Part shown: positions 28,052 through 38,159 of the stretch, one piece after another | How positions within the stretch are numbered: the first letter of the stretch is position 1 | How the letters are laid out: each line of letters opens with the position of its first letter | From: Rheinheimera sp. | Lineage (GTDB): Bacteria; Pseudomonadota; Gammaproteobacteria; Enterobacterales; Alteromonadaceae | Direction of reading: 5' to 3' | DNA: 64,000 nt | Assembly: GCF_030824435.1 (NCBI RefSeq) | Contig: NZ_JAVBXS010000034.1 | Coordinates: 29,283-93,282, forward strand | Notes under the pieces: generated by a model | Seen by the model: only the letters and a program-made list of their open reading frames with translations | What the model was told of the DNA's origin: nothing | Databases searched by the model: none | Made by a program: the position numbers and the translations under genes

Positions 28052-28088
28052 AAAAAGGCCCGTGACCTCACCAGTCACGGGCCTTTTG
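28052..28088 (+). terminator. thr attenuator terminator
   Basis: Stem AAAGGCCCGTGAC / GTCACGGGCCTTT around CTCACCA, followed by a short T-run. It sits between thrL and thrA and is the regulated terminator of the operon. Confidence 0.92.
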
Positions 28089-28111
28089 CGTTTCTTTACA
28101 GGAGAAATTTT

Positions 28112-30571
28112 ATGAGGGTGCTGAAGTTTGGTGGTTCGTCATTAGCGTCGGTTGAACGTTTTTTAGAAGTTGCCGGCATTGTAAAACAACAACTTAGCGC
28201 AGAGCCTGTTGGTCTTGTGCTCTCAGCCCCCCAGGGTGTGACCAATTTATTGGTGGAGCTGACCGACTTAGCCTTTTTGGGCACTGACTATTTGCCGCTG
28301 CTACAACAATGGCAACAGCGGCTGGAGACTTTGCAGCTACAAGCCAAAGCTCAGCTGTTAGCAGCGGATAACGAAGCGCTGACTCTGGTGCGTGAGCAGC
28401 AGTTTGCCCAGTTATCGGCGCAGTTGCAGGGTGTTGCTTTATTACAATATTGCCCGGATCACATTAAAGCGCGCATCCTCGGTTTGGGCGAACAATTTAG
28501 TGTTGCTTTAATGACAGGTCTGTTGAAATACCTGCACATTGACACTGTCGCACTGGACTCAGTTGCCTGTGTAAAAAGTCAGGGTGATTACTTAAATGCG
28601 GTTGCTGATATTCCGGCATCCGAAGCGGCTTTAAGCGCTGCTGTTGCGAAACAGCAGGCGCAGGTGTATGTGATGGCTGGTTTTGTGTCCAGCAACAGCA
28701 ACGGTGAACTTTGCCTGCTCGGTCGCAACGGCTCTGATTATTCGGCCGCTATAGTTGCCGCCAGTATCCGCGCCAGTGTGTGTGAAATCTGGACAGATGT
28801 AGATGGTGTTTATAGCGCCGACCCACGTCAGGTAAAACAAGCACAGCTGATTGACCATCTGTCGTATGACGAAGCCATGGAATTGTCGTATTTTGGCGCT
28901 AAAGTGCTGCATCCAAAAACCATAGGCCCGTTGGCCCGTTACCAAATTCCCTGTTATATCAAAAACACTTTAAACCCATCAGCACCCGGCACTTGTATCG
29001 ACGCCAACAATAACGGTGATTCGCTGGTGAAAGGCATTTCCAGCCTGGAACATCTGGCGCTGATCACCGTATCTGGCCCAGGCCTCAAGGGTGTGGTGGG
29101 CATGGCATCGCGCGTTTTTGCCACTATGGCGCGTGAGCAGGTATCGGTCAGTTTAATTACCCAGTCGTCCAGTGAATTCAGCATCAGTTTTTGTGTGGCG
29201 CAGCTGGATTTGGCTATTGCGAAAAAAGCACTGGAAACTGAATTTGAACTGGAGCTGCAAGGCAAGTTATTGAGGCCTTTGGCGATTCAGTCGGATATGG
29301 CCATTGTCAGTTTAGTGGGTGATGGCATGCGCCAGCACCGTGGTGTCGCCGCCAAGTTTTTTGCCTCTTTATCTCAGGCGCGGGTCAATATTGTGGCTAT
29401 AGCGCAGGACTCGTCAGAACGTTCAATTTCAGCTGTGGTAGAGCAAAAGTCCTGCCGTAATGCGGTGAAAGTCTGTCATGAAAACTTCTTTAGCCATGTG
29501 CCGAGTATTGATGTGTTTCTGGTTGGTTGTGGTGTGGTGGGCAGCGAACTGCTGGCGCAATTTGAACGTCAGCAACAGTTTTTAAAACAACGCAACGTGC
29601 GCCTGACTGTCTATGGTATTGCTAATTCCAAAGCGCTGCTGCTGGATGCCGAAGGTGTGAATTTAGCCAACTGGCAACAACGGATGGACGGGCAAAAACA
29701 GCAGTTTAGTCTGGCCGCGCTCAGTCAGTTTGTGCAGGACAATCATTTAACCAATCCGGTATTGATTGATTGCACCAGCGCTGAAGCTGTGGCCATGCAA
29801 TATGCCGATTTCCTGGCTGCCGGTTTTCATGTGGTCACGCCGAACAAAAAAGCCAATACCGCCAGTCTCAGTTATTACCGGCAGCTGCGTTTGGTGGCAC
29901 AACAACACCGCCGTCGTTTTTTATATGAAACCACTGTAGGTGCCGGTTTGCCGGTGATTGATACGCTGCAGGGGTTACTCAACGCCGGTGACGAGTTAAT
30001 GGCTTTTGAAGGCATTTTGTCCGGCTCCTTATCGTATATGTTTGGCGAGCTGGAGCAGGGCGTGGCGCTTTCTGATGTCACAGCCAAAGCCAAAGCTATG
30101 GGCTTTACTGAGCCAGACCCACGGGATGATTTATCTGGTATGGACGTGGCCCGTAAGCTATTGATCCTGGCGCGCGAGTCGGGGTTACAGCTGGATTTGT
30201 GTGATGTGACAGTGGAATCTGTGTTGCCAAACGATTTTGCACCAGGCGCCTCTGTTGCGGACTTTATGGCGCAACTGCCAGAGCTGAACAGCTGGTTTGC
30301 CGACAAAGTGGCTGCCGCTAAAAGTGAAGGCAAGGTACTGCGTTATATCGGTGAAATTGCCAATGGCCAGTGCAAGGTGTCGGTCAAAGCTTTGGATATT
30401 AACCATCCGCTTGCCAAAGTGAAAGACGGTGAAAATGCCTTGGCTATTCATACCCGTTATTACCAGCCTATTCCTTTTGTATTAAGGGGTTATGGTGCCG
30501 GTGCTGCGGTCACAGCGGCCGGTGTCTTTGGTGATGTGATGCGTACCCTTGGCTGGCAGCAGGAGATGTAA
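28112..30571 (+). CDS. thrA: Bifunctional aspartokinase/homoserine dehydrogenase I
   Basis: An 819-residue fusion enzyme catalysing the first and third steps from aspartate to threonine. The N-terminal kinase begins MRVLKFGGSSLAS and has the WTDVDGVYSADPR signature; ACT regulatory domains follow (about 310-460); the C-terminal dehydrogenase starts near VFLVGCGVVGSELL and carries the substrate-binding region GILSGSLSYMFGEL. Length matches E. coli ThrA (820). A GGAG ribosome site precedes the ATG. Feedback inhibition by threonine is expected from the family. Confidence 0.97.
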   Translation: MRVLKFGGSSLASVERFLEVAGIVKQQLSAEPVGLVLSAPQGVTNLLVELTDLAFLGTDYLPLLQQWQQRLETLQLQAKAQLLAADNEALTLVREQQFAQLSAQLQGVALLQYCPDHIKARILGLGEQFSVALMTGLLKYLHIDTVALDSVACVKSQGDYLNAVADIPASEAALSAAVAKQQAQVYVMAGFVSSNSNGELCLLGRNGSDYSAAIVAASIRASVCEIWTDVDGVYSADPRQVKQAQLIDHLSYDEAMELSYFGAKVLHPKTIGPLARYQIPCYIKNTLNPSAPGTCIDANNNGDSLVKGISSLEHLALITVSGPGLKGVVGMASRVFATMAREQVSVSLITQSSSEFSISFCVAQLDLAIAKKALETEFELELQGKLLRPLAIQSDMAIVSLVGDGMRQHRGVAAKFFASLSQARVNIVAIAQDSSERSISAVVEQKSCRNAVKVCHENFFSHVPSIDVFLVGCGVVGSELLAQFERQQQFLKQRNVRLTVYGIANSKALLLDAEGVNLANWQQRMDGQKQQFSLAALSQFVQDNHLTNPVLIDCTSAEAVAMQYADFLAAGFHVVTPNKKANTASLSYYRQLRLVAQQHRRRFLYETTVGAGLPVIDTLQGLLNAGDELMAFEGILSGSLSYMFGELEQGVALSDVTAKAKAMGFTEPDPRDDLSGMDVARKLLILARESGLQLDLCDVTVESVLPNDFAPGASVADFMAQLPELNSWFADKVAAAKSEGKVLRYIGEIANGQCKVSVKALDINHPLAKVKDGENALAIHTRYYQPIPFVLRGYGAGAAVTAAGVFGDVMRTLGWQQEM

Positions 30572-30574
30572 ATC

Positions 30575-31528
30575 ATGAAGTCGTATTTTGCACCAGCTTC
30601 AACCGGCAATTTTTCGGTTGGGTTTGACTTGCTGGGTGCTGCTTTTGCGCCCGTGAATGGTGAGTTATTGGGGGATGAGCTGGTGATAGAAGGCGAGGCG
30701 GCAGAACTTACACTGCGCCTTAGTGGCCGTTATGTACATCAGTTGCCTGGTGATGCGGCGGACAATCTGGTGGTGAGCTGTTTTTACGCTTTTGAAAAAA
30801 AGCTGGGTAAACCCTTACCACGCCTGAGTTTACACCTGAAAAAACATCTGCCGGTTGGCAGTGGTTTGGGCTCCAGCGCTTGTTCTATTGTGGTGGCCTG
30901 TTTTGCCTTTAACGACTATTTTGGCAAACCACTGAATGATTATGAGCTGCTGCAACTGACGGCCGAATGTGAAGGGGGTGTCAGTGGCGCCGTGCATTAT
31001 GACAATGTGGCACCTTCTTTAGTGGGTGGCTTGTTGTTAATGTTACCGGAGAGTCCGTTATTGTACCGGCCTTTGCCCTGGTTCTCACACTGGAAAGTGG
31101 TGCTTTGTTATCCGGGTACTGTGCTTTCTACCAAAGCAGCCCGTGAAGTATTGCCCAAAGCGTTGAGCCTGAAACACAGCATTGCTTTTGCCGGCAATCT
31201 GGCTCGTTTTGTGTCGGCGCTATATGCCAAAGATGAAAACGAAGCTTTTGCTTCATTGCAGGATTTAGTGGCAGAGCCGGCCCGTTTACCTTTGATCCCG
31301 GAACTCAGCGCCATTCGTGCGGCGTTAATGGCACAGGGTATTGGCCATGTGGGCATTTCCGGCGCTGGCCCAACTTTGTTTGCGGTTTGTCAGAATGACG
31401 AACAGGCCGCATTTGCTTGCGCTTATTTCAGGCAACATTATGAAAAAAATCAGGATGCCATGACTCATATCTGCACTTTAGAGCAGCAGGGCGCGCGGGT
31501 GTTATCAAATCAGTCAGTACAGGATTAA
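30575..31528 (+). CDS. thrB: Homoserine kinase
   Basis: A 317-residue GHMP-superfamily kinase that phosphorylates homoserine. The ATP-binding loop is LPVGSGLGSSACS, the N-terminus has the family pattern APASTGNFSVGFD, and the C-terminal motif is GISGAGPTLFAV. It starts 3 bases after the thrA stop, with AGGAG in the thrA end as ribosome site, so translation is coupled. Confidence 0.97.
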   Translation: MKSYFAPASTGNFSVGFDLLGAAFAPVNGELLGDELVIEGEAAELTLRLSGRYVHQLPGDAADNLVVSCFYAFEKKLGKPLPRLSLHLKKHLPVGSGLGSSACSIVVACFAFNDYFGKPLNDYELLQLTAECEGGVSGAVHYDNVAPSLVGGLLLMLPESPLLYRPLPWFSHWKVVLCYPGTVLSTKAAREVLPKALSLKHSIAFAGNLARFVSALYAKDENEAFASLQDLVAEPARLPLIPELSAIRAALMAQGIGHVGISGAGPTLFAVCQNDEQAAFACAYFRQHYEKNQDAMTHICTLEQQGARVLSNQSVQD

Positions 31529-31532
31529 GCAG

Positions 31533-32822
31533 ATGATGTTACGTAATATCAAAGTTCCGGCACAACAAGTGAGTTTTTTAGAGGCTGTGCGTATTGGTTT
31601 AGGTGAGCAGCAGGGGCTGTTTTTTCCGGATAGCTGGCCAAAACTGGATGTAGATGCTTTGTTGGCGATGCCTTTTGCCAAGCGTAGCGCCGCTATTTTA
31701 CAGGCCTTGATTGGTGACGAATTGCCCGAAGCTGAGTTGTCGGCGCTGGTCGCTGAAGCTTTTACTTTCCCGGCGCCGCTATCTGCAGTTACCGACAATG
31801 TCGCTTGTTTAGAGTTATTCCACGGCCCGACTTTAGCTTTTAAAGACTTTGGTGGCCGTTTTATGGCGCGCGCTTTAATGGCGTCGCAACAGCGCTCTGG
31901 CGTGAAAAAAACCACTATTGTGACCGCAACCTCAGGTGACACCGGCGCAGCTGTTGCCCATGCTTTTTATCAACAAGCTGGGGTTGATGTGGTGATTTTG
32001 TTCCCGAAAGGCAAAATCAGTGTGTTGCAGGAAAAACTCTTTACCACTTTAGGCAAAAACATTCACACCCTGGCGGTGGATGGTGATTTTGACCAGTGTC
32101 AGGCGCTGGTGAAAGAAGTGTTTAACGACCGTGCTTTAGTAGAGAAACTCAATATCAACTCAGCAAACTCTATTAATATCAGCCGTTTATTTGCGCAGAT
32201 TTGTTATTATTTTGAAGCTGTTGCTCAGGTGCCTGCTGAAAAACGCCAGAATATTGTGGTGTCAGTGCCAAGCGGCAACTTTGGTAATTTAACGGCCGGT
32301 TTAATTGCCAAAGTATTGGGTTTGCCAATTAAACGCATGATAGCCGCCACCAACAGCAACGACACTGTGCCAAGGTACTGGCAACACGGGGTGTGGCAGG
32401 TCAAACCAACAGTGGCCACTTTGTCTAATGCCATGGATGTCAGCGCGCCCAATAACTGGCCAAGGGTGGAAGATTTATTGGCGCAAGGCGTGATTTGCCG
32501 CGACGATTTAAGCACCGCCATGGTCGATGAAGAAGATACCCAGTTATCGATGCGCCAGTTGTCGCAGTTGGGTTATTTATCTGAGCCTCATGCCGCTGTG
32601 GCGTATCGTGCGTTAAAACGCGAATTGCAGCCGGGTGAATTTGGGATTTTCCTGGGCACTGCCCATCCGGCTAAGTTTAAAGAGCAGGTGGAAAATATCC
32701 TTGGTAGCCCAATAGCTCTGCCACCAGAATTAGCTGCTGTTGCCGGCGAACCAAGTTTAGCTGTCGACATGGCGGCAGATTTTGTAGAATTGCGCACAAA
32801 GTTACTTGCTCTTGCTGAATAA
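31533..32822 (+). CDS. thrC: Threonine synthase
   Basis: A 429-residue PLP enzyme that converts O-phosphohomoserine to threonine. The PLP lysine lies in LAFKDFGGRFMA, the phosphate-binding region in TATSGDTGAAVA, and PSGNFGN contributes cofactor contacts. Length is that of the E. coli-type enzyme. Two ATGs three bases apart are possible starts (31533 and 31536). It begins 4 bases after thrB and completes the operon. Confidence 0.97.
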   Translation: MMLRNIKVPAQQVSFLEAVRIGLGEQQGLFFPDSWPKLDVDALLAMPFAKRSAAILQALIGDELPEAELSALVAEAFTFPAPLSAVTDNVACLELFHGPTLAFKDFGGRFMARALMASQQRSGVKKTTIVTATSGDTGAAVAHAFYQQAGVDVVILFPKGKISVLQEKLFTTLGKNIHTLAVDGDFDQCQALVKEVFNDRALVEKLNINSANSINISRLFAQICYYFEAVAQVPAEKRQNIVVSVPSGNFGNLTAGLIAKVLGLPIKRMIAATNSNDTVPRYWQHGVWQVKPTVATLSNAMDVSAPNNWPRVEDLLAQGVICRDDLSTAMVDEEDTQLSMRQLSQLGYLSEPHAAVAYRALKRELQPGEFGIFLGTAHPAKFKEQVENILGSPIALPPELAAVAGEPSLAVDMAADFVELRTKLLALAE

Positions 32823-32846
32823 GCGGAGATTATCAGGAAAATAACT

Positions 32847-33512
32847 GTGCATTTAAGCTGGCATGACGTGATAGGGGCTGAAAAAACGCAGCCCTATTTT
32901 CAAAAAACTATCGACACTGTAAAACAAGCACGGGCTGCCGGTGAGGTGATTTACCCGCCGGAAGCCGATGTGTTTACTGCTTTTAAGCTGACAGATTTTG
33001 CCAATTTAAAAGTGGTGATCATAGGGCAGGACCCTTATCACGGCCCCAATCAGGCGCATGGTTTGTCGTTTTCAGTGCGCCAGGGCGTGGCCATTCCGCC
33101 TTCACTGCGCAATATGTATAAAGAGTTGGCGCTGGAATATACAGATTTTCAAATGCCAAAACACGGTTGTTTAGAAAGTTGGGCGACACAGGGTGTGTTG
33201 TTGTTAAATACCGTGCTGACAGTTGTGGCCAATCAGCCCAATTCCCACCGTGAGCTGGGTTGGGAGCAATTTACCGACAATGTCATCCGGGCCATCAGCG
33301 ACAAAGCTGAGCCTGTGGTGTTTTTGCTCTGGGGTTCGCATGCCATTAAAAAGCAACGTTTGATCAACGCGGCAAAACATCAGATTTTAACGGCGCCGCA
33401 TCCGTCGCCTTTGTCAGCGCACCGGGGCTTTTTGGGTTGTGGTCACTTTGCCAAAGCCAATCAGATATTAACAGCCTGGGGCAAAAGCCCAATCGACTGG
33501 CAGATCCGCTAA
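32847..33512 (+). CDS. ung: Uracil-DNA glycosylase
   Basis: A 221-residue family-1 uracil-DNA glycosylase that starts base-excision repair of uracil in DNA. Motifs: [18 protein letters not shown] with the catalytic Asp, LLNTVLTV, and the minor-groove loop [13 protein letters not shown] with the catalytic His. The start is a GTG at 32847 with AGGA eight bases upstream. It lies 24 bases after thrC without an intervening terminator, so it may be partly read with the thr operon. Confidence 0.96.
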   Translation: MHLSWHDVIGAEKTQPYFQKTIDTVKQARAAGEVIYPPEADVFTAFKLTDFANLKVVIIGQDPYHGPNQAHGLSFSVRQGVAIPPSLRNMYKELALEYTDFQMPKHGCLESWATQGVLLLNTVLTVVANQPNSHRELGWEQFTDNVIRAISDKAEPVVFLLWGSHAIKKQRLINAAKHQILTAPHPSPLSAHRGFLGCGHFAKANQILTAWGKSPIDWQIR

Positions 33513-33548
33513 CAGCCTTGCCTGAAGATATATTGACGAAATAACATC

Positions 33549-33584
33549 AAAAACAGCATCAGCGCCAAACTGATGCTGTTTTTG
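33549..33584 (+). terminator. Intrinsic terminator of ung
   Basis: Perfect 14-base arms AAAAACAGCATCAG / CTGATGCTGTTTTT with a 7-base loop. Confidence 0.92.
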
Positions 33585-33613
33585 TTTCAGGAAATGCCGG
33601 AGGCTAAAAAGCA

Positions 33614-33643
33614 AAAAGCCCAACTTCAGAAGGTTGGGCTTTG
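33614..33643. terminator. Terminator of the DUF3545 gene
   Basis: Stem AAAGCCCAACTTC / GGTTGGGCTTT with flanking A and T tracts. It lies 5 bases beyond the DUF3545 stop and also backs up the ung terminator on the other strand. Confidence 0.85.
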
Positions 33644-33647
33644 GTTG

Positions 33648-33824
33648 CTAAATCAGCTGTTCCAGTAATTCGTCGTCGAGGGTTAAATCTATGTCTTCCA
33701 GTTCCTTGCGCAGTCGCTGCCGCTCTTTGACCGCTTCAATTTCGCGCCATTTGCGTTTGACCGCTCTGCCGCTTTTTGCCGCTGGCCGCTCCAACATGTT
33801 CAGTAAGTCCTCAAAGCTTTCCAT
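33648..33824 (-). CDS. DUF3545-family small protein
   Basis: A 58-residue protein read from the reverse strand: it begins MESFEDLLNMLERPAA, continues with the family core KRKWREIEAVKERQRLRKEL and ends in an acidic tail DIDLTLDDELLEQLI. The basic helix followed by an acidic C-terminus is the pattern of DUF3545, known from Vibrio and Shewanella relatives; its function is unknown. A GAGGTG ribosome site lies 5 bases before the ATG, and a terminator follows the stop, so this is a complete monocistronic gene. Confidence 0.85.
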   Translation of the reverse strand: MESFEDLLNMLERPAAKSGRAVKRKWREIEAVKERQRLRKELEDIDLTLDDELLEQLI

Positions 33825-33995
33825 ACTGCACCTCGCTGAGTTGTTGTTATTTTCGCCAAAATTGATATCACACTTTTTAGCAAAATAAAATAGTCAGATG
33901 ACAGAAAAATGAAGGCCGGATGAACAATAAATGCAAAAAGCAAAAAGGAAAATTAACGCGGATAAAAGGTACAAAAAATCAGCTTTAGCGCAGCG

Positions 33996-34024
33996 TAAAA
34001 AAGGGCAGTAAAATTACTGCCCTT
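33996..34024 (-). terminator. Terminator of the tal-pgi operon
   Basis: On the reverse strand, AAGGGCAGTAA / TTACTGCCCTT forms the stem, followed by a T-run, 21 bases past the pgi stop. Confidence 0.88.
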
Positions 34025-34045
34025 ATCTTTATAACAATCAATAAT

Positions 34046-35659
34046 TTATTGCTGGAACAGCTTTATTAACCTGCTGGTAGAGGCATCAAATTGATGTTGT
34101 TGTTGACCGGACAACACCTGATAAATAGGCGTGGATAACTGTTTACCCAGCTCAACGCCCCATTGATCAAAAGAGTTAATATCCCACAGAACACCCTGCA
34201 CAAAGACTTTATGTTCATACAACGCAATAAGCGCACCCAGATAATAAGGTGATAACTCAGGCAATAACAAAGTGTTACTTGGTTTATTGCCTGGCGACGC
34301 TTTATGCGACGCCAGCCGTGTTGCATCTTCGGCACTGCCACCTGCCGCCAGTACTTCGGCATGGGCCTCGCTGATGGTTTTACCTTGCATCAGCGCCTGG
34401 GTCTGGGCAAAACAATGGGCAGCAAGGCGCTGATGGTGATCGGTTAAATCATGCGCAGCCTGAATGGGCAGAATAAAGTCGGCCGGTACCGCCAAAGCAC
34501 TTTGATGCAGCAGCTGATGGTAAGCATGTTGACCATTGGTGCCAGCGTCACCCCAAATCACAGGGGCAGTGGCAAGTTCCAGGCTGTTGCCTTGTGCGTC
34601 GACACTTTTGCCGTTGCTTTCCATATCCAGTTGCTGCACATAAGAAGGCAACAAACGTAAATAATGGCTGTAAGGCAACAGCGCATGGTTTTGACAACCA
34701 TGAGCGTTGATATACCACACACCTAACAGCGCCAGAATCACTGGCATATTTTCGGCAAGTGGCGCCTGGTTAAAATGTTGATCCATCGCATAAGCGCCGG
34801 CCAGCAATTGCTGGAACTGCGTTACACCCAACATTAAACAGAGTGGAAAACCTATGGCCGACCACAATGAATAGCGGCCACCAACCCAGTCCCACATCGG
34901 CAGAATATGTTCAGGGATAATGCCAAATTCAGCAGCAGCTTTGATATTGGATGAAGTGGCCCAAAAGTGTTTGGCAATGGCGTTTTTATCAGCGCCGTTG
35001 TCGAGGAACCACTGGCGTATCGCCAGCGCATTTTGTTTGGTTTCTTCAGTACCAAAAGATTTGGACGCGACAAACACCAGGGTAGTAGCAGGATCCAACC
35101 CTTTGACCACATCATGCACCACTGCACCGTCAATATTACCGGCAAAGTGAATTTGTACCGGGCTGATGTTGTAGGGAGTTAAAGCCTCAACCGCCATTTG
35201 TGGGCCCAGTAAAGAACCACCAATGCCAATCCAGATAAGGTCGGTGATGGGTTCACCGCTATAACCTAAATATTGTGAGTTATTAAGTGCAGTGACCAGC
35301 TGATGCATTTGGGCATGACAATCAGCAATTTCGCTGCTGATGTCAGCGCCATCCAGGCTCAGATTGGCAGTCACAGGCGCACGCAATGCTGTATGCCAGA
35401 CACTGCGCTGTTCGGTGTTGTTTATTTTGTCGCCGGCAAACATCTGCGCTTTTTTCTGCGTAAGCGGGCTTTGTTCGGCCAGACTCAGCAGTTGTTGCCA
35501 AATTGCATCTGTGATCAGATTTTTCGAATAATCCAGTTCAATGCCACAGGCATTTAACGCAAAACGCTCAGCACGGCTTGGATCTTTGGCAAATTCTGCA
35601 CGCAAATCCAGCGGTTGTTTTGCCAGAGTACGCAATTCGCTCCAGACAGCAGACGACAT
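34046..35659 (-). CDS. pgi: Glucose-6-phosphate isomerase
   Basis: A 537-residue glycolytic enzyme interconverting glucose-6-phosphate and fructose-6-phosphate. Signatures: IGIGGSLLGPQMAVEAL, VFVASKSFGTEETKQNA, VGGRYSLWSAIG and the C-terminal lysine region ASHKASPGNKPS. An AGGAG ribosome site lies 5 bases before the ATG. It follows tal by 42 bases on the same strand, so the two form an operon linking glycolysis and the pentose phosphate branch. Confidence 0.97.
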   Translation of the reverse strand: MSSAVWSELRTLAKQPLDLRAEFAKDPSRAERFALNACGIELDYSKNLITDAIWQQLLSLAEQSPLTQKKAQMFAGDKINNTEQRSVWHTALRAPVTANLSLDGADISSEIADCHAQMHQLVTALNNSQYLGYSGEPITDLIWIGIGGSLLGPQMAVEALTPYNISPVQIHFAGNIDGAVVHDVVKGLDPATTLVFVASKSFGTEETKQNALAIRQWFLDNGADKNAIAKHFWATSSNIKAAAEFGIIPEHILPMWDWVGGRYSLWSAIGFPLCLMLGVTQFQQLLAGAYAMDQHFNQAPLAENMPVILALLGVWYINAHGCQNHALLPYSHYLRLLPSYVQQLDMESNGKSVDAQGNSLELATAPVIWGDAGTNGQHAYHQLLHQSALAVPADFILPIQAAHDLTDHHQRLAAHCFAQTQALMQGKTISEAHAEVLAAGGSAEDATRLASHKASPGNKPSNTLLLPELSPYYLGALIALYEHKVFVQGVLWDINSFDQWGVELGKQLSTPIYQVLSGQQQHQFDASTSRLIKLFQQ

Positions 35660-35701
35660 AAAAACTCCTGTTATTTGATAGGCCCTGATGGCCGCGCTGT
35701 T

Positions 35702-36655
35702 TTATTGCAGCGCAGCGCTTATGACTTGTTCCAGTTTGCGCTGGTCGATGGCAAATTTACGGATACCTTCAGCCAGTTTTTCGGTGGCCATGGCGTCTTC
35801 GTTGAGTGCCCAGCGGAATTCTGTTTCTGTTAAAGCAGCAGGAGCTGTGGTGCTGGCGCCTGTGTCGCGTAAATGTACGGTCAGTTCACCCTGTTGTTTA
35901 CTCAGTTCATCCAACAGCGCCGGAGCTATGGTTAAACGGTCACAACCGGCCAGTGCCAGTACTTCACCAATGTTACGGAAGCTCGCACCCATCACAATGG
36001 TGTTATGGCCATGCTGTTTAAAATAACGGTAAATTTCCCGCACTGAAATCACACCAGGGTCGGTTTCAGCGTCGTAGCTTTGACCTGTAGATGCTTTGTA
36101 CCAATCCAGAATACGGCCAACAAAAGGGGAAATCAGAAAGACACCGGATTCTGCACAAGCACGGGCCTGACACATATGGAATAACAGCGTCAGGTTACAT
36201 TGAATACCTTGTTGCTCAAGTACTTTTGCCGCCTGAATACCTTCCCAGGTGGAGGCAATTTTAATCAGGATTTTGTCGGTGCCAATGCCGTTTTCCTGAT
36301 ACAAAGCAACCAGTTGTTTAGCTTTAGCGATAGTCGCTTGCGTATTAAAACTTAAGCGGGCATCCACTTCGGTGGAGACACGGCCAGGCACCAGTTTGCT
36401 GATGGCAGTACCCACATCAACGGCAAATTTGTCAGAAGCCAGGCTTAACTGCGCTGTGGCATCAGCTGTTTTGCTTTTGGCATAAGCGGCCGCAGCGGCC
36501 AATAATGGCTTGGCAAATTCCAGCTGACTGGCGTTGAGTAATAACGAAGGGTTGGTGGTGGCATCTACCGGTCGGAATTGTTCAATAGCAGTGAGGTCGC
36601 CGCTATCAACAACCACAGTAGTCACAGCTTTTAATTGATCTAATAAAGTGCTCAT
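35702..36655 (-). CDS. tal: Transaldolase
   Basis: A 317-residue class I transaldolase that moves a dihydroxyacetone unit between sugar phosphates in the pentose phosphate pathway. The Schiff-base lysine is in [15 protein letters not shown], and the conserved [10 protein letters not shown] and [13 protein letters not shown] stretches are present. Length matches E. coli TalB. It is the first gene of the tal-pgi operon; the ribosome site is weak (CGGTAA). Confidence 0.97.
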   Translation of the reverse strand: MSTLLDQLKAVTTVVVDSGDLTAIEQFRPVDATTNPSLLLNASQLEFAKPLLAAAAAYAKSKTADATAQLSLASDKFAVDVGTAISKLVPGRVSTEVDARLSFNTQATIAKAKQLVALYQENGIGTDKILIKIASTWEGIQAAKVLEQQGIQCNLTLLFHMCQARACAESGVFLISPFVGRILDWYKASTGQSYDAETDPGVISVREIYRYFKQHGHNTIVMGASFRNIGEVLALAGCDRLTIAPALLDELSKQQGELTVHLRDTGASTTAPAALTETEFRWALNEDAMATEKLAEGIRKFAIDQRKLEQVISAALQ

Positions 36656-37240
36656 ATTGTTTTATTACCGTTATTTGGTCAGCTTTTTGCTGAAATTGCA
36701 TTCAATTCTAAATATTTGTAGGAAAATTACAACATATTTGCCCATTAATCGGGTTTGTTGCCGGATGAACTGCGGTTTGCAACAAATGCGGCGGCCTTGT
36801 GATATTGGCCTGCCATTATAGTAGTCCTAGTTTGTGCTGCTGCGACCCAATATCAATGCTGCCTGCTGTTATTTATCAGGTTACAAATGTTTTGTGTCGT
36901 TGATATGAAAGCCGTTGCGACTGTGATACCTGGCAGAGGGGCGACGACTATGCAAGTCGGATGGCCGCTGGTGTTGACTGCTTTGTTATTGCACCCTCAG
37001 GTCCGGGCCATTCTGCTCTGGCAATTCTGAGCCAGCCATTTTGCTCACAACCAGCGTTGATTTTGCCATTGAAGAGGGCGCCCGCAAAGTGGCTGGCGGC
37101 TCTATTTATGTCAAAGTTGCAGTTTTTATGCAGATTTGCTGAAACAACAGACTGCAGCTGCTTAGCCGTCACAAGCTTTGCCTGAGAGCGGCCTTTTGTT
37201 ATAGTCGCGCCCCATTGTTGTTATTGCCGGAACCAGACAG
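36656..37240. other. Long intergenic region upstream of yaaA
   Basis: About 585 bases with no gene I recognise. The part next to tal is AT-rich and must hold the tal promoter. From about 36910 to 37195 the sequence is GC-richer with paired segments: GGCCGCT (36963) with AGCGGCC (37187-37193), the latter followed by TTTTG, and GGCAGAGGGGCG at 36932. Short open frames exist on both strands (36961-37185 and 36948-37172) without ribosome sites or recognisable products. It may be a structured RNA or a decayed gene. Confidence 0.45.
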
Positions 37241-38020
37241 ATGTTGATGGTCGTTTCACCCGCCAAAGATTTGGATTATCAGACACCAGCCCCGCAGTTT
37301 GAGGTTAGCCAACCTGAGCTGCTGAGCCACAGCAGCGACCTTATTCAGGTCTGTCGTGGTTTAACACCTGTGCAGTTATCAACACTGATGCATATCAGCG
37401 ACAAGCTGGCCGGTTTAAATGCCGCCCGTTTTGCGCAGTGGCAACTGCCTTTTACCCAGGATAATGCCAAAGCAGCCATGTTTGCTTTTAATGGTGATGT
37501 GTATCAGGGGCTGGATGCAGGCACTTTAACGGCGGACGATGTGCATTATGCCCAGCAACACTTACGCATTTTAAGTGGGCTTTATGGCGTGTTAAAACCA
37601 CTGGATCTGATGCAAGCCTACCGGCTGGAAATGGGTACTGCTTTGGCTAACCCGAGGGGCGCTAATTTGTATCAGTTCTGGGGCAATATAGTGACAGAGC
37701 AGCTGAATCAGCAGCTGGAAACACTCAATTCACCGGTACTATTGGATTTAGCGTCACAGGAATATTTTAAAGTGGTGAAACCTAAACTGCTGGCGCGCCC
37801 TGTGCTGAATGTGCAGTTTAAAGATTTTAAAAACGGTGATTATAAAATTATCAGTTTTTTTGCCAAAAAAGCCCGTGGCCTGATGGCACGTTATGTCATC
37901 CAGCAGCGTGTGCAGCAAGTAGAAGCACTCAAAGACTTTAACCTGGGCGGTTATCAATTCAGTAGCAGCCATTCAAGCGCAGCCCAATTGGTGTTTTTGC
38001 GGAAAGAAGCAAACGCCTGA
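37241..38020 (+). CDS. yaaA: Peroxide stress protein YaaA
   Basis: A 259-residue protein of the YaaA (DUF328) family. In E. coli, YaaA lowers free intracellular iron and limits damage under hydrogen peroxide. The start [16 protein letters not shown], the segments [24 protein letters not shown] (in two blocks) and the C-terminal [15 protein letters not shown] are family hallmarks. Length is standard. It is transcribed alone, downstream of an unexplained 585-base region. Confidence 0.95.
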   Translation: MLMVVSPAKDLDYQTPAPQFEVSQPELLSHSSDLIQVCRGLTPVQLSTLMHISDKLAGLNAARFAQWQLPFTQDNAKAAMFAFNGDVYQGLDAGTLTADDVHYAQQHLRILSGLYGVLKPLDLMQAYRLEMGTALANPRGANLYQFWGNIVTEQLNQQLETLNSPVLLDLASQEYFKVVKPKLLARPVLNVQFKDFKNGDYKIISFFAKKARGLMARYVIQQRVQQVEALKDFNLGGYQFSSSHSSAAQLVFLRKEANA

Positions 38021-38159
38021 TCCGTATTGCGGCTTGTTGCCGTTTATACAACCTCAATTAATGTTCTGCTTATTTTGTGCTGTGCCGCTAAAAATAGCGG
38101 CTGCGCTTTAGTGGCCAGTTTTGCTAAAATACTGGCCTGACCTTTATTTGGAATCCACG

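Noticed and set aside
36948..37185. Opposed 74-residue open frames upstream of yaaA
   Set aside because: They overlap on opposite strands, lack ribosome sites and resemble no family I know.
36910..37195. Lysine riboswitch upstream of yaaA
   Set aside because: Only short blocks resemble the consensus; the core GCCGAA and the closing P1 stem are not convincing, and yaaA is not a usual target.
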